The notes below the pieces were generated by a model. The model did not search any database and was not told where the DNA came from. It saw only the letters and a list, made by a program, of their open reading frames with translations. Below are positions 53,073-62,066 of a stretch of 64,000 bases of DNA, one piece after another (within the stretch, counting starts at the first letter, position 1; every line of letters starts with the position of its first letter). Both the position numbers and the translations under genes were made by a program. The DNA comes from Halorubrum sp. Hd13 (GTDB lineage Archaea > Halobacteriota > Halobacteria > Halobacteriales > Haloferacaceae), in assembly GCF_002252755.1 (NCBI RefSeq), contig NZ_NHOY01000094.1:1-64000 (forward strand), in the 5' to 3' direction.

Positions 53073-53813
53073 ATGACCCGAGAGCCGACCGCAGACGAGA
53101 GAGCCGAGTCAGCCGACGCCGGGTCCGAGTCGGCCGACGCCGGGCCGTACACTCGCCGTCGCGCGCTCGCCGCCGGCGGTGCAGTCGCGCTCGCCGGCCT
53201 CGCCGGCTGCACCGCGCTCGACGTCGCCACCGGCGAGCCCGCCGAGTTCACCGCGGGGACCGCGACGGTCGCGGACGCGACGCTGTCGGAGAGCGGGTAC
53301 GAGCTCAACGAGGTGACCGACCGGACCGTCTCGCGCGAGTTCGAGGTCGGCGGACAAACCCGAGAGGTCCGCGTGACGAACACCGTCGCCGAGTACGACA
53401 AGGCAGTCGAGCTGTTCGGCCAGCGCTACCAGGCCGCCGTCTTCGCCGCGGTGACGACGCCGCAGGTGCAGGTGCTCGGGCAGGCGCTCAACCCGATCGC
53501 CGAGATGAGCACCCGCGATCGAGCCGAGCTCATCCTGAACCGCTACGAGAACGTCGGCGACTTGGAGCGCGGCTCGGAGTACACGACGACGGTCCTCGGC
53601 GCCGACGCCGAGGTCGTCGTGTACACGGCCGAGGGAGAGATCGAGGGGACGGGGACGAGCACGGAACTGGAGCTTCACATCGGCGAGCCGGTCGCGGCCG
53701 GCGACGACTTCGTCCTCCCGCTCGCCGCGTACCCGGCCGCATTCAGCGACGGCGAGAACGTCCGCCAGATGATGAACGGGATCGAACACGAGCCGGCGTC
53801 GGGCGGGGACTGA
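53073..53813 (+). CDS. Tat lipoprotein of the DUF6517 type
   Basis: This 246-residue precursor has a twin-arginine motif (YTRRRALAAGG) and a lipobox ending in LAGC at about residue 49, so it is exported folded and lipid-anchored. The mature domain is beta-rich with SESGYELNEVTDRTV and a C-terminal YPAAFSDGENVRQMM. It fits the DUF6517 family from memory, whose function is unknown. CAAAGTATGT about 30 bases upstream of ATG 53073 is a TATA candidate. Confidence 0.8.
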   Translation: MTREPTADERAESADAGSESADAGPYTRRRALAAGGAVALAGLAGCTALDVATGEPAEFTAGTATVADATLSESGYELNEVTDRTVSREFEVGGQTREVRVTNTVAEYDKAVELFGQRYQAAVFAAVTTPQVQVLGQALNPIAEMSTRDRAELILNRYENVGDLERGSEYTTTVLGADAEVVVYTAEGEIEGTGTSTELELHIGEPVAAGDDFVLPLAAYPAAFSDGENVRQMMNGIEHEPASGGD

Positions 53814-53923
53814 GCCGACCCGACCGAGGAGACGCGACCGGCACACGGGCCGGAAACTCCCGCCCCCGTGCGCCGCCGCTCCGAGCCGAAAACATATGCC
53901 GGCCCCTCGCATAGCGTCGCGTA

Positions 53924-55051
53924 ATGCTGTTGGTCCTCTGCGTCGACCTCGACGACGACCTCGGCCGCAAGACCGGGATCCCGACCCCGGTGATCGGCGC
54001 CGACGACGTCACGGAGGCCGCCGTCGCACTCGCGACGGCCGACCCGGAGGACTCGGACGTGAACGTCCTCTTCCAGGGCGTGAACGTCCACGACGAACTC
54101 GCGGCCGGCGGCGAGGCGGTCGAGGTCGCCGCCGTCACCGGCGTTGACGGGTCCGACGTGAAGGCGAACCGCGCGGTCGGGAAGGAGGTCGACCGCGTCC
54201 TCGCCGAGCTGTCGACCGGCGAGGAGGTCTCCGCGGTGGTCATCACCGACGGCGCGCAGGACGAATCCGTCCTCCCGGTGATCCGCTCGCGGATGCCGAT
54301 CGACGGGATGCGACGCGTCGTCGTCCGGCAGGCGCAGGACCTCGAATCGCTCTACTACACGATCAAGCAGGTGCTCGCGGACCCGGAGACCCGCGGCACG
54401 ATTCTCGTCCCCCTCGGCGTCCTCCTCCTCATCTATCCGCTGGTCGTCGTCGCGAACCTCTTCGACGTCGCCGGCGCGGCGGTCTTGGGGATCCTCTCCG
54501 GGCTCGTCGGACTCTACTCGCTGTTCCGCGGGCTCGGGCTGGAGGAGACCGTCGACGGGGCGGCCTCGACGGTGCGGAACGTCCTCTACACGGGGCGCGT
54601 GACCCTCGTCACGTACGTCGTCGCGCTCGCGCTGATCGTCGTCGGCGGCGTGCAGGGCGTCGAGACGGTCGAGACGGTCAGCGCTGTCCGCGGCGGGTCG
54701 ATCACCGCCGGCGTGACGCTGGCCGCGTTCGTCCACGGGTTCGTCCAGTGGCTCGCGGTCGCCGGCGTCACCTCCAGCCTCGGTCAGATCACCGACGAGT
54801 ACCTCGGCGGCCGGTTCCGGTGGCGGTACCTCAACGCCCCCTTCTACGTGCTCTCCATCGCGGTCGTGCTGTACGCCGTCTCCGGCTTCTTCCTCCCGGA
54901 CGCGCGGGGGGTCACGTCGCTCGGCCTCCCGGACCTCGCGATGGCGCTCGCGGCCGGGACGCTCACGGCCGTGTTGAGCACGCTCGCGTTCGCCGTCGCG
55001 GAGTCGCAGCTCCCGTCGGCGACGGGCGTCGGCGAGCGGAAGAGCGGGTAG
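53924..55051 (+). CDS. DUF373 family membrane protein
   Basis: The 375-residue protein has an N-terminal soluble domain (MLLVLCVDLDDDLGRKTGIPTPVIG), a middle Rossmann-like part (VSAVVITDGAQDESVLPVI) and about six membrane helices from residue 160 on. DUF373 is conserved in archaea with no known activity. ATG at 53924 follows GAAAACATATGCCGG about 25-35 bases upstream, which includes a TATA-like element. It runs towards the next gene on the opposite strand. Confidence 0.85.
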   Translation: MLLVLCVDLDDDLGRKTGIPTPVIGADDVTEAAVALATADPEDSDVNVLFQGVNVHDELAAGGEAVEVAAVTGVDGSDVKANRAVGKEVDRVLAELSTGEEVSAVVITDGAQDESVLPVIRSRMPIDGMRRVVVRQAQDLESLYYTIKQVLADPETRGTILVPLGVLLLIYPLVVVANLFDVAGAAVLGILSGLVGLYSLFRGLGLEETVDGAASTVRNVLYTGRVTLVTYVVALALIVVGGVQGVETVETVSAVRGGSITAGVTLAAFVHGFVQWLAVAGVTSSLGQITDEYLGGRFRWRYLNAPFYVLSIAVVLYAVSGFFLPDARGVTSLGLPDLAMALAAGTLTAVLSTLAFAVAESQLPSATGVGERKSG

Positions 55052-55088
55052 GTTGCGGGGCGGTACGGCGGCGGAGCGGCCGGGTCCG

Positions 55089-56102
55089 TTACCGGGGCGT
55101 CCACTCCTCGCAGGCGTCCATGTCGTCCATCAGTTCGTCGTGATGGTCGCAGTACGGCTGCATCCCCTGATCGGTCCGGACGTAGTCGAAGTGCGTGCAG
55201 TTCCCGCAGTAGGTGTCGCCGGGGCCGTCCCGCGCGGCGGCGTCGACGCCGGGCGAGACGTCGGCGCCGGCCCGCCCGTCTGAGCCCGGCCCCGCGGGTC
55301 CGTTCGGCCCGTCGGCGGGTCCCGCGTCGCCGAGGGGCGACCGGATGTCGGTGTCGGCCTCGCCGCCGTCGCTCACGCCGGCGGAGCCCCCCCGTCGCTC
55401 GCCCGAGACGCCTCCGGACGAGCCCGTGCCGAGACCGGTTCCCGAACTCGTCGTCGCCCCGTTCCCGGTCGTCGCGTCCGTCCGTCCCGCCCGGTCCGGT
55501 CGGTTCGTCTGCGTCTCCACGTCGCCGTCGGGGGTCCCGCCGAGGAGGCCGACGCCGCCCATCCCGTCGATCTGGTCGCGCTCGACCTCGATAATCTTCG
55601 TCTCGCCCTTGTGGGTCACCTCCATCGTGACGGTGCCCCCGGGGTCGTTGCGCGTCTTGAAGTTGGCGACGCCGACGAAGACGCTCCACAGCGCCGTCGC
55701 GGCGCCGACGAAGTACAGCCCCGCCGTCGGCAGCGTGAGGTCGGTCAGCTCCGGTCGCGGTCCGCTGACCCAGTGGTAGGGGTAGGCGTACGCGAACAGC
55801 GCGACGCCGAGGCACATCACGCTCGCCCCGACGACGGCGGCGACCCGCGTGTTGCGGTCCGCGGGGAGGACGGCCATCACGCCGAGCAACACCAGTGGGA
55901 CGCCCACGCCGCCGAGCACGCCGCCGAGCCGCCGCGCCTCGCCGGAGCTGTAGCCGCTCGGGAGAGTGACCTCCGCGGCGACGAGGAGCCCGACGACGAG
56001 GAGCAGTGTTCCGGCGACGAACGAGCCCACGCCGAGGTAGAGCCGACGCGGGTCGACCTCGGAGCGTCCCCGTCCGCCGTACGCCTCCGAGAGACTGGTC
56101 AT
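55089..56102 (-). CDS. Membrane protein with cysteine-rich tail (DUF7139-like)
   Basis: The 337-residue protein has four membrane helices (about 23-45, 54-72, 80-100 and 120-140), a cytoplasmic linker with low-complexity Gly/Asp/Thr segments, and a C-terminal zinc-like patch YCGNCTHFDYVR...CDHHDELMDDMDACEEW. The start at 56102 (MTSLSEAYGGRG) was selected because upstream codons form only repeat-derived sequence. Its role is unknown; the cysteine-rich end could bind zinc or iron-sulphur. Confidence 0.75.
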   Translation of the reverse strand: MTSLSEAYGGRGRSEVDPRRLYLGVGSFVAGTLLLVVGLLVAAEVTLPSGYSSGEARRLGGVLGGVGVPLVLLGVMAVLPADRNTRVAAVVGASVMCLGVALFAYAYPYHWVSGPRPELTDLTLPTAGLYFVGAATALWSVFVGVANFKTRNDPGGTVTMEVTHKGETKIIEVERDQIDGMGGVGLLGGTPDGDVETQTNRPDRAGRTDATTGNGATTSSGTGLGTGSSGGVSGERRGGSAGVSDGGEADTDIRSPLGDAGPADGPNGPAGPGSDGRAGADVSPGVDAAARDGPGDTYCGNCTHFDYVRTDQGMQPYCDHHDELMDDMDACEEWTPR

Positions 56103-56206
56103 ACGCCGCCTACGTCGTCCTCCCTGAAAACAGTATGTCAGACGTTCGCCCGCGGCGACGGACGGGGCGGCGATTGCGGGGGTGACGGCGCCGCCGGAGG
56201 CCCCCG

Positions 56207-56327
56207 ACATCGGCGCGTCGCCCTCCGACATCGGCGCGTCGCCCTCCGACACCGGCGCGTCGCCCTCCGACACCGGCGCGTCGCCTTCCTACACCAGCGC
56301 GTCGCCTTCCTACACCAGCGCGTCGAT
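56207..56327. repeat. 21-bp tandem repeat (about six copies) containing the stop codon of the BioD/DRTGG gene
   Basis: Copies start at 56207, 56228, 56249, 56270, 56291 and 56312. On the minus strand the 56312 copy holds the final codons of the BioD/DRTGG gene, the stop TAG follows at 56310-56312, and the next copy repeats it. In the outer four copies the TAG is TCG, so the same frame stays open. Confidence 0.9.
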
Positions 56328-57371
56328 GTCGACGTGCGCGTCGAGCAGCTCCGCCATCCGATCGACGGTGCGCGCGTCTCGGGTCCGGCCGCTGCGGACG
56401 ATCCCCTCGGCCCGATCGATCGCGGTGACGGTGTCGGTGTTGAGCGCGAGGACGGGCTTGCCGGCGTCGGCGGCCTTCCCGAGCACCGCGCCCGAGGGCC
56501 GGTGTCCCCCCGTCAGGACGAGGCACGCGACGCCCGAGGCCTCGAGCGCGGCCGTCTGGACGTCCGCGCGGTCGCCGCCCGTGATGACGGCGGCGTCGCG
56601 GGCGCGCCGGAAGTACCGCAGCGCCTCGTCGCCGCCCATCGCGCCCACGAGGAACCGCTCGACGAAGCCGTCGGTCGGGGCGTCGGTGAGCAGCTCGGCG
56701 CCGAGCTCGTCGGCGAGCTCGCCGACGGTGACGCCCGCGAGCTCCTTCTCGTGCGGGATCGCGCCGAACACGGTGATCCCTCTCGACTCGAGGAACGGGA
56801 TCCCGTCCTGGTCGAGCGAGTCGAACGCGTCGTCGGAGACCTTGTTGAAGACGACGCCGGCGAGCCGGTCGCCGAAGGCGTCGGCGGCCGCGAGCACGTC
56901 GTCGAGGTCGTTCGGCGAGCCGTACCCCGCGACGAGCACCACCCGCGCGTCGAGCAGCTCGGCGATGTCGACGTCGGTGAGGTCGACGACGCCGCCGGTG
57001 GTCCAGCTGGCGGCGCCCTCGACGAACATGTGGTCGCGCTCGGCCGCGAGCTCATCGTACTCCTCGCGGACCCGGTCGCGGAGCGCGTCGGGGTCCTCGG
57101 TGCCGCGGATCGCGCCCTCGACGAACGTCGGCGAGTAGACGACGGGCTCCATCTGGTGCATCTCGGCGTCCAGGCCGAGCACGTCGCGGGCGAGCATCGG
57201 GTCCTGGTCGAGCGTCTTGCCGACGTTCGACTGGAGGCGGGTCCCCTTCGGCTTCATGTAGCCGACGCTGCGGTCGCGGTCGGCGGCGAGCCGAGCGAGC
57301 GCGACGGTGATCGCTGTCTTTCCGGCGCCTTCTCCGGTCGCGGTGACGAGTGTCGTGGTGGTGTCTGTCAT
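56310..57371 (-). CDS. BioD-like/DRTGG phosphotransacetylase-family protein
   Basis: This 353-residue protein has an N-terminal BioD-like ATPase domain (Walker A GEGAGKTA at 13-20; FVEGAASWTTGG) and a C-terminal DRTGG domain with VITGGDRADVQTAAL and VLTGGHRPSGAVL. The two-domain form is annotated as phosphotransacetylase-family (Pta N-terminal-like) protein. It starts overlapping the stop of the downstream acetate-CoA ligase, so it is expressed with it. A regulatory role in acetate metabolism is inferred from this pairing. Confidence 0.85.
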   Translation of the reverse strand: MTDTTTTLVTATGEGAGKTAITVALARLAADRDRSVGYMKPKGTRLQSNVGKTLDQDPMLARDVLGLDAEMHQMEPVVYSPTFVEGAIRGTEDPDALRDRVREEYDELAAERDHMFVEGAASWTTGGVVDLTDVDIAELLDARVVLVAGYGSPNDLDDVLAAADAFGDRLAGVVFNKVSDDAFDSLDQDGIPFLESRGITVFGAIPHEKELAGVTVGELADELGAELLTDAPTDGFVERFLVGAMGGDEALRYFRRARDAAVITGGDRADVQTAALEASGVACLVLTGGHRPSGAVLGKAADAGKPVLALNTDTVTAIDRAEGIVRSGRTRDARTVDRMAELLDAHVDIDALV

Positions 57372-59482
57372 TGGTCGAGTTCCTCCGGGTCAACGGTGAG
57401 TCTCACGTCGACGGCGGCGGCGTTCGCCCCGTCGGCGTCGGGCAGTGCGACGAGCGGGTTGATGTCGAGTTCGAGGATGGCCGGGAAGTCGGTGACCAGC
57501 TGCGAGAGCCGACCGATCGTCTCGATCACGGCGTCGACGTCGACCGGGTCCCGGCCGCGGGCGCCGCGCAGCAGCGGCGCCGACTGGATCTCCTCGGTCA
57601 TCTCGCGGGCCTCCGGCTCCGAGACGGGCGCGACGCGGAAGGTGGTGTCCTCCATCACCTCCACGAAGATGCCGCCGAGCCCGAACATCAGCAGCGGGCC
57701 GAACTGCGGGTCGCGGTTCATGCCCACGATAGTCTCGACGCCGTCCTCCAGATCGACCATCTCCTGGACCTGCACGCCGAGCACGGTCGCGTCCGGCTGG
57801 TAGTTGCGCGCCCGGGTGATCAGGTCCTCGTAGGTGTCCGCCACGTCCGCGTCCGAGACGCCGACGGCGACGCCGCCGATGTCGGACTTGTGGAGGATGT
57901 CCGGCGAGACGATCTTCATCACGACGTCGCCGTCGACGCCGGCGGCGACCTCGGCGGCGCGCTCGGGCGTGTCGACGATCTCGCCGTCGGGCGTGGGGAT
58001 CCCGTACGCGTCCAGCAGCTCCATCGCCTCGACGCCGAGGCGGTTGTCGTCGCGGTCGCGCACCGTCTCCAGGATCCCGCGGGCGCGCTCGCGGTCGACG
58101 TCGAAGGACATCGGGTCGTCGTACTCGCGCTCCCTGATGTCGCGGTACCGCGCGAGCGTCGCGAGGCTTTCGATCCCGCGCGCCGGGTCGAAGTAGCAGG
58201 GGATCCCCCGCGCCTGGAGCTGCTGTTTCGGCTCGCGCGTCCGGTCGCCGCCCATCAGACAGGCGGCCACGGGGGCGTCCATCTCCTCGCTGACCGCCTC
58301 GATGGCGTCCGCGAGGTCTGCGAAGTCGATCGTCGCCGTGGGGGCGGCCAGCACGAGGGCGGCCCCGACGTTGTCGTCGGCGACGGTGATTTCCAGGGCC
58401 TCGCGGAACCGCTCCACGTCGGCGTCGCCGATCACGTCGACCGGGTTGTGGATGTTCGCCTCGTCGGGCATCGACTCGGCGAGCGCGTCGCTCGTCTCGG
58501 CGGTGAACGACGCCATGTCGAGGTCGGCGTCGCCGACGGCGTCGGTCGCCATCACGCCGGGGCCGCCGGCGTTGGTGACGATGGCGACGCTGTCGGTGTC
58601 CGGGAGCGGCTGGCTCCCGAGGATACCGGCGGAGTCGAACAGCTCGTCGACCGACTCCGCGCGGATGACCCCGGCCTGATCCAGGCCGGCCTCGTACGCC
58701 TTGTCGGAGCCGGCGAGCGTGCCGGTGTGCGAGGAGGCGGCCTGCGCGCCGGCGCTCGTCCGCCCTGACTTCACGGCGACGATCGGGGTGTCCTGCGTCG
58801 TCTCGCGGGCGGTCTCGATGAACTCGCGGCCGTCCTCGATCCCCTCGAGGTAGCCGATGATCACGTCGGTCTCCTCGTCCGACCCCCAGTGGTCGACGAA
58901 GTCCGTCTCGTCGAGTACGGCCTTGTTGCCGAGCGAGACCACGTCCTTGAAGCCGATCCCGTTGTCGTTGGCCCAGTCGAGGACCGCGGTGACGAACGCG
59001 CCCGACTGGCTCATAAAGGAGAGCCCGCCGGGGAGCGCGTTCTCCGGGCCGAACGTCGCGTTCATGCCCGAGGGCGTCGACATGATCCCCAGGCTGTTGG
59101 GGCCGACGAGGTTGAGGTCGTACTCGTCGGCTATCTCCGCGAGACGCTGCTCCCTCGCGGCCCCGTCCTCCCCCGTCTCGCCGAACCCGGCGGTGATGAC
59201 GACGACGTTCCGGACGCCCGCGGCGCCGCACGCCTCGATCGCGTCCAACACGATCGAGGGCGGGACGACGATCACGGCGACGTCGGCGTCGGCGTCGGCC
59301 ACCTCGTCGACGCAGGGCGTCCCGAGCACCTCGTCGTAGTTCGGGTTGACGGGGACGGTGTCGCCGTCGAAATCGTCGAGGAGATTCGACGTGACGGCGC
59401 GGCCGACGGCCCCCTCGCGCGACGTCGCGCCGACGACGGCGACCCGATCCGGGTCGAACAGCTCGTTGAGCGTACCCATCAA
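57368..59482 (-). CDS. Acetate-CoA ligase (ADP-forming), fused alpha-beta
   Basis: The 704-residue enzyme turns acetyl-CoA, ADP and phosphate into acetate, CoA and ATP, conserving energy in archaeal fermentation. The N-terminal CoA-binding Rossmann domain (VAVVGATSREGAVG), the phospho-His region SHTGTLAGSDKAYEA (about 255-270), and the C-terminal ATP-grasp domain (DVVMKIVSPDILHKSDIGG and DINPLVALPD) are in one chain, the usual haloarchaeal arrangement. The BioD/DRTGG gene overlaps its end by four bases. The start at 59482 fits the family. Confidence 0.92.
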   Translation of the reverse strand: MMGTLNELFDPDRVAVVGATSREGAVGRAVTSNLLDDFDGDTVPVNPNYDEVLGTPCVDEVADADADVAVIVVPPSIVLDAIEACGAAGVRNVVVITAGFGETGEDGAAREQRLAEIADEYDLNLVGPNSLGIMSTPSGMNATFGPENALPGGLSFMSQSGAFVTAVLDWANDNGIGFKDVVSLGNKAVLDETDFVDHWGSDEETDVIIGYLEGIEDGREFIETARETTQDTPIVAVKSGRTSAGAQAASSHTGTLAGSDKAYEAGLDQAGVIRAESVDELFDSAGILGSQPLPDTDSVAIVTNAGGPGVMATDAVGDADLDMASFTAETSDALAESMPDEANIHNPVDVIGDADVERFREALEITVADDNVGAALVLAAPTATIDFADLADAIEAVSEEMDAPVAACLMGGDRTREPKQQLQARGIPCYFDPARGIESLATLARYRDIREREYDDPMSFDVDRERARGILETVRDRDDNRLGVEAMELLDAYGIPTPDGEIVDTPERAAEVAAGVDGDVVMKIVSPDILHKSDIGGVAVGVSDADVADTYEDLITRARNYQPDATVLGVQVQEMVDLEDGVETIVGMNRDPQFGPLLMFGLGGIFVEVMEDTTFRVAPVSEPEAREMTEEIQSAPLLRGARGRDPVDVDAVIETIGRLSQLVTDFPAILELDINPLVALPDADGANAAAVDVRLTVDPEELDQ

Positions 59483-59616
59483 GGTGAATCTACGCGAACC
59501 TGTGGCTTAAGATCCGTGGGAGCGTCTTCGGTAGCGGAGTCAATAACGAACGACCGTTCGGAATCGTCTGGGTCGGACGAGGACCGTCCGCGGATCGGCG
59601 CGGTTCGTCCCCGTCC

Positions 59617-61365
59617 TCAATCGCTCTCCGACCCGCTCCCCGCTCCCGGACCGACGTCCTCCAGACCGTCGACTTCTTTCCCGGCCGCGTGTCCCGTGAC
59701 GTCGCTTCCGGCGTTCGCGCGTCCCACCGCCGTCTCGGGTCGCCCGGGCGGTCTCGCCGTGAGCGACTCCTCGCCCGCCTCCCGGCCGACGCTCGGGACG
59801 GTGAGCGTGACGACGTTGCCGTCCGCGTGCGTGTCGAACGAGAGGTCGCCGCCCGATCGGTTCGCGACCCAGTACACGAGCCAGAGCCCCATCCCGCCCG
59901 TGTGGCGCAGGTCGTCCATCTCCCACCGGTCGGTGATGACGTACCGCTCCTCCGGGGGGATGGGCGGGCAGTTGTCGCGGATCGAAATACCGACCGACTC
60001 CGTCGTCTCGGTCACGTCGACCCGAACCCGCGGCGTCGACTCCGCGTGTTCGATCGCGTTCTCGACGAGCTCGGCGATCGCGTAGTCGAGCTCCGGATGC
60101 GTGAACGCCCGCACGCCTCGCGGGTACGAGACGGAGAGGCTCGCGACGGGATCGCCGTCCGCGGTCGCGTCGGGGTCGCGGTCCCGGTCGGTGGTCGGCT
60201 CGAAGCCGTTCGGCTCGACGTCGGCCGCTCCGTCGGCGGTCGGTCCGCGGTAGCTGACGTCGATCTCGCCGCGGCCGTCGCAGTCGTCGACGACCATGTC
60301 GAGCGCCGCTTCGACGACGGGGGCGACCTCCACCGACTGCGGCGAGCCGCGCTGGCGAAGCAGGTCGATGACCCCGCGCTGCTTCTCGGCGGTCGTCAGC
60401 AGATCGGAGGCGACCCGCCGAACCGTCTCGGCGTCCTCCGCGAGCGCCGCTCCGAGTTCGGCCAGCTCCTCCGGGTCGGTCGGGGGGGTCCCCGCCCCCT
60501 CGCTCTCCCACGCCTCCGGGTCGAACGCGTCCGCGGCCGCCACGCGGTCGACGATCCGCTCCGCGGTGCCGTCGACGATGTTCATGTCGTTGCGGAGCGT
60601 GTGACGGAGCAGGTTGTCCATCACGGCGAGCTGTCGCTCGCGGCGGTACTCGTCGGTGACGTCCTGCGCGAACCCGGTGACAGCGACGACCTCCCCGCTC
60701 TCCACGACCGGCTCGCCGGGCACTCGAACCCACCGGGTGGTCCCGTCTTCCGTCCCGAGCCGGTAGTCGATCAGCGCCGACTCGCCCGCCGAGAGCCGCT
60801 CCATCGCTCGTTCGACGTACGGTCGGTCGTCGGGGTGGACCGCGTCGAGGAAGCTCTCCGGGTTCCGACGGAGCCGGTCGGGGGCGACGTGGAACACGCT
60901 CTCGACGGCGTCGTTGATGAACAACAGCTCGGACCAGTCCGCGGAGAACATCCAGAACACGTCCGGAGACACGGAGGCGATCGTCTCCAGGCGCCGCCGC
61001 GACTCCACCTCGCGGGTCGCGTCGCGGGAGGTCAACACGTAGCCGTCGACGCCCGTCTCCCCGGGGGTGTGAACCCGCGTCCGGAGCCACACCCACCCGC
61101 CGTCCGCGGTGGCGTACCGGTACTCGATCGGTTCGTCCGGGTCGACCTCGCCGGCGACGACCGCCGCGAACGTCTCCCTGAGCCGTCCCTCGTCTTCCGG
61201 GTGGACGAGATCGAACGCGTCCGTCCCGACGAGCGCCTCCGGGTCGAACCCGATCACGTCGGTGGCGGCCGCGTTCAGGTGCCGATAGATCCCGTCTTCG
61301 TCGAGGACCACGACCTTGTCCTGAGCGAGGTTCAGGAGGGTCTCGGGATCCGGACCGGCGTTCAT
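59617..61365 (-). CDS. PAS-domain histidine kinase
   Basis: The 582-residue soluble kinase has PAS modules at about 8-120, 130-245 and possibly a third short one, followed by a HisKA-like helix with NLLRHTLRNDMNIV (acceptor His) and a HATPase domain with ENAIEHAE, DNCPPIP and GMGLWLVYW. The C-terminal 40 residues are disordered. There is no response regulator nearby. The ATG at 61365 was chosen since the in-frame codon nine residues upstream has no PAS character. It is read away from the regulator at 61439-61828. Confidence 0.9.
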   Translation of the reverse strand: MNAGPDPETLLNLAQDKVVVLDEDGIYRHLNAAATDVIGFDPEALVGTDAFDLVHPEDEGRLRETFAAVVAGEVDPDEPIEYRYATADGGWVWLRTRVHTPGETGVDGYVLTSRDATREVESRRRLETIASVSPDVFWMFSADWSELLFINDAVESVFHVAPDRLRRNPESFLDAVHPDDRPYVERAMERLSAGESALIDYRLGTEDGTTRWVRVPGEPVVESGEVVAVTGFAQDVTDEYRRERQLAVMDNLLRHTLRNDMNIVDGTAERIVDRVAAADAFDPEAWESEGAGTPPTDPEELAELGAALAEDAETVRRVASDLLTTAEKQRGVIDLLRQRGSPQSVEVAPVVEAALDMVVDDCDGRGEIDVSYRGPTADGAADVEPNGFEPTTDRDRDPDATADGDPVASLSVSYPRGVRAFTHPELDYAIAELVENAIEHAESTPRVRVDVTETTESVGISIRDNCPPIPPEERYVITDRWEMDDLRHTGGMGLWLVYWVANRSGGDLSFDTHADGNVVTLTVPSVGREAGEESLTARPPGRPETAVGRANAGSDVTGHAAGKEVDGLEDVGPGAGSGSESD

Positions 61366-61438
61366 ACGGTACGGGTTCTCCGGGCGGCACATAAGGCTGA
61401 TCGCCCGATTATCAGCCCGAAAAACCGGCGTTTCAGAG

Positions 61439-61828
61439 TCAGTCGGCAGAGATCCCGGTCGTCTCGGGGGGCGCGGTGAGCGAGTCGATGCTCCCGTCTT
61501 CGACGGTCAGCGTGACGCCGTCGTCACCGAGTTCGACCGCCGCGTCGGTGGCGCCGCGACTGTACTCGGCGGCGTGGTCTCCCTCCGGGTCGAAGCGGAC
61601 TCCCTCGACCAGGAGCGGCGTCTCGCTCAGTCGCTCGACCTTCCGGTAGGCCGTCGAGAGCGCGATGTCGCACGCGTCGGCCAGCTCGCTCGTGGTCATC
61701 GGCGTGTCGGCGGCGCCGAGGATCGCCCGACAGTCGGGGTCCGCGAGGGCGTCGAACGTCGCGTCGAGCGTCTCGTCTCCCTCGGTCGCCGTCGTCGGTC
61801 CAGTCGCGTACGAGGCCTGTCGCTTCAT
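61439..61828 (-). CDS. ArsR-like winged-helix regulator
   Basis: This 129-residue protein has an ArsR/HTH_20-type winged helix (about 20-85): ALADPDCRAILGAADTPMTTSELADACDIALSTAYRKVERL. A short C-terminal beta region follows (VTLTVEDGSIDSL). Haloarchaea use such one-domain regulators widely; the ligand is unknown. An AT-rich hairpin and TATA-like TTATAAAATACC lie about 40-60 bases upstream. It ends 73 bases before the PAS kinase on the same strand and might be co-transcribed. Confidence 0.82.
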   Translation of the reverse strand: MKRQASYATGPTTATEGDETLDATFDALADPDCRAILGAADTPMTTSELADACDIALSTAYRKVERLSETPLLVEGVRFDPEGDHAAEYSRGATDAAVELGDDGVTLTVEDGSIDSLTAPPETTGISAD

Positions 61829-61863
61829 GGATGTAGGTACCCGCTCCACCCACCCCAACACCG

Positions 61864-61892
61864 CCCCTGTATATGAGGGGTATTTTATAAGT
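61864..61892 (-). promoter_or_regulatory. Promoter-like AT-rich site with inverted repeat
   Basis: CCCCT (61864-61868) and AGGGG (61876-61880) form an inverted repeat with a 7-base spacer, next to TATTTTATAAG (61881-61891), whose minus-strand form CTTATAAAATA is TATA-like. It lies about 45-60 bases before the ATG at 61828. An operator plus TATA box is likely. Confidence 0.45.
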
Positions 61893-62066
61893 GAGCGCCG
61901 GAATCGGTCGCCTCCGACCCGTTCGCGGCGGGGTGCCTGCCCGCGCGGAGCGAGGCGCCCGATCGCGTCGCGGCGCGAAGCGAGGCCGGGACGCGGGACC
62001 ACCGGGGTGCGGGACCGCAGACGGGCCCACGGCGTCAACGTTTTGCCCGGGGGCGGTCACGGACGG

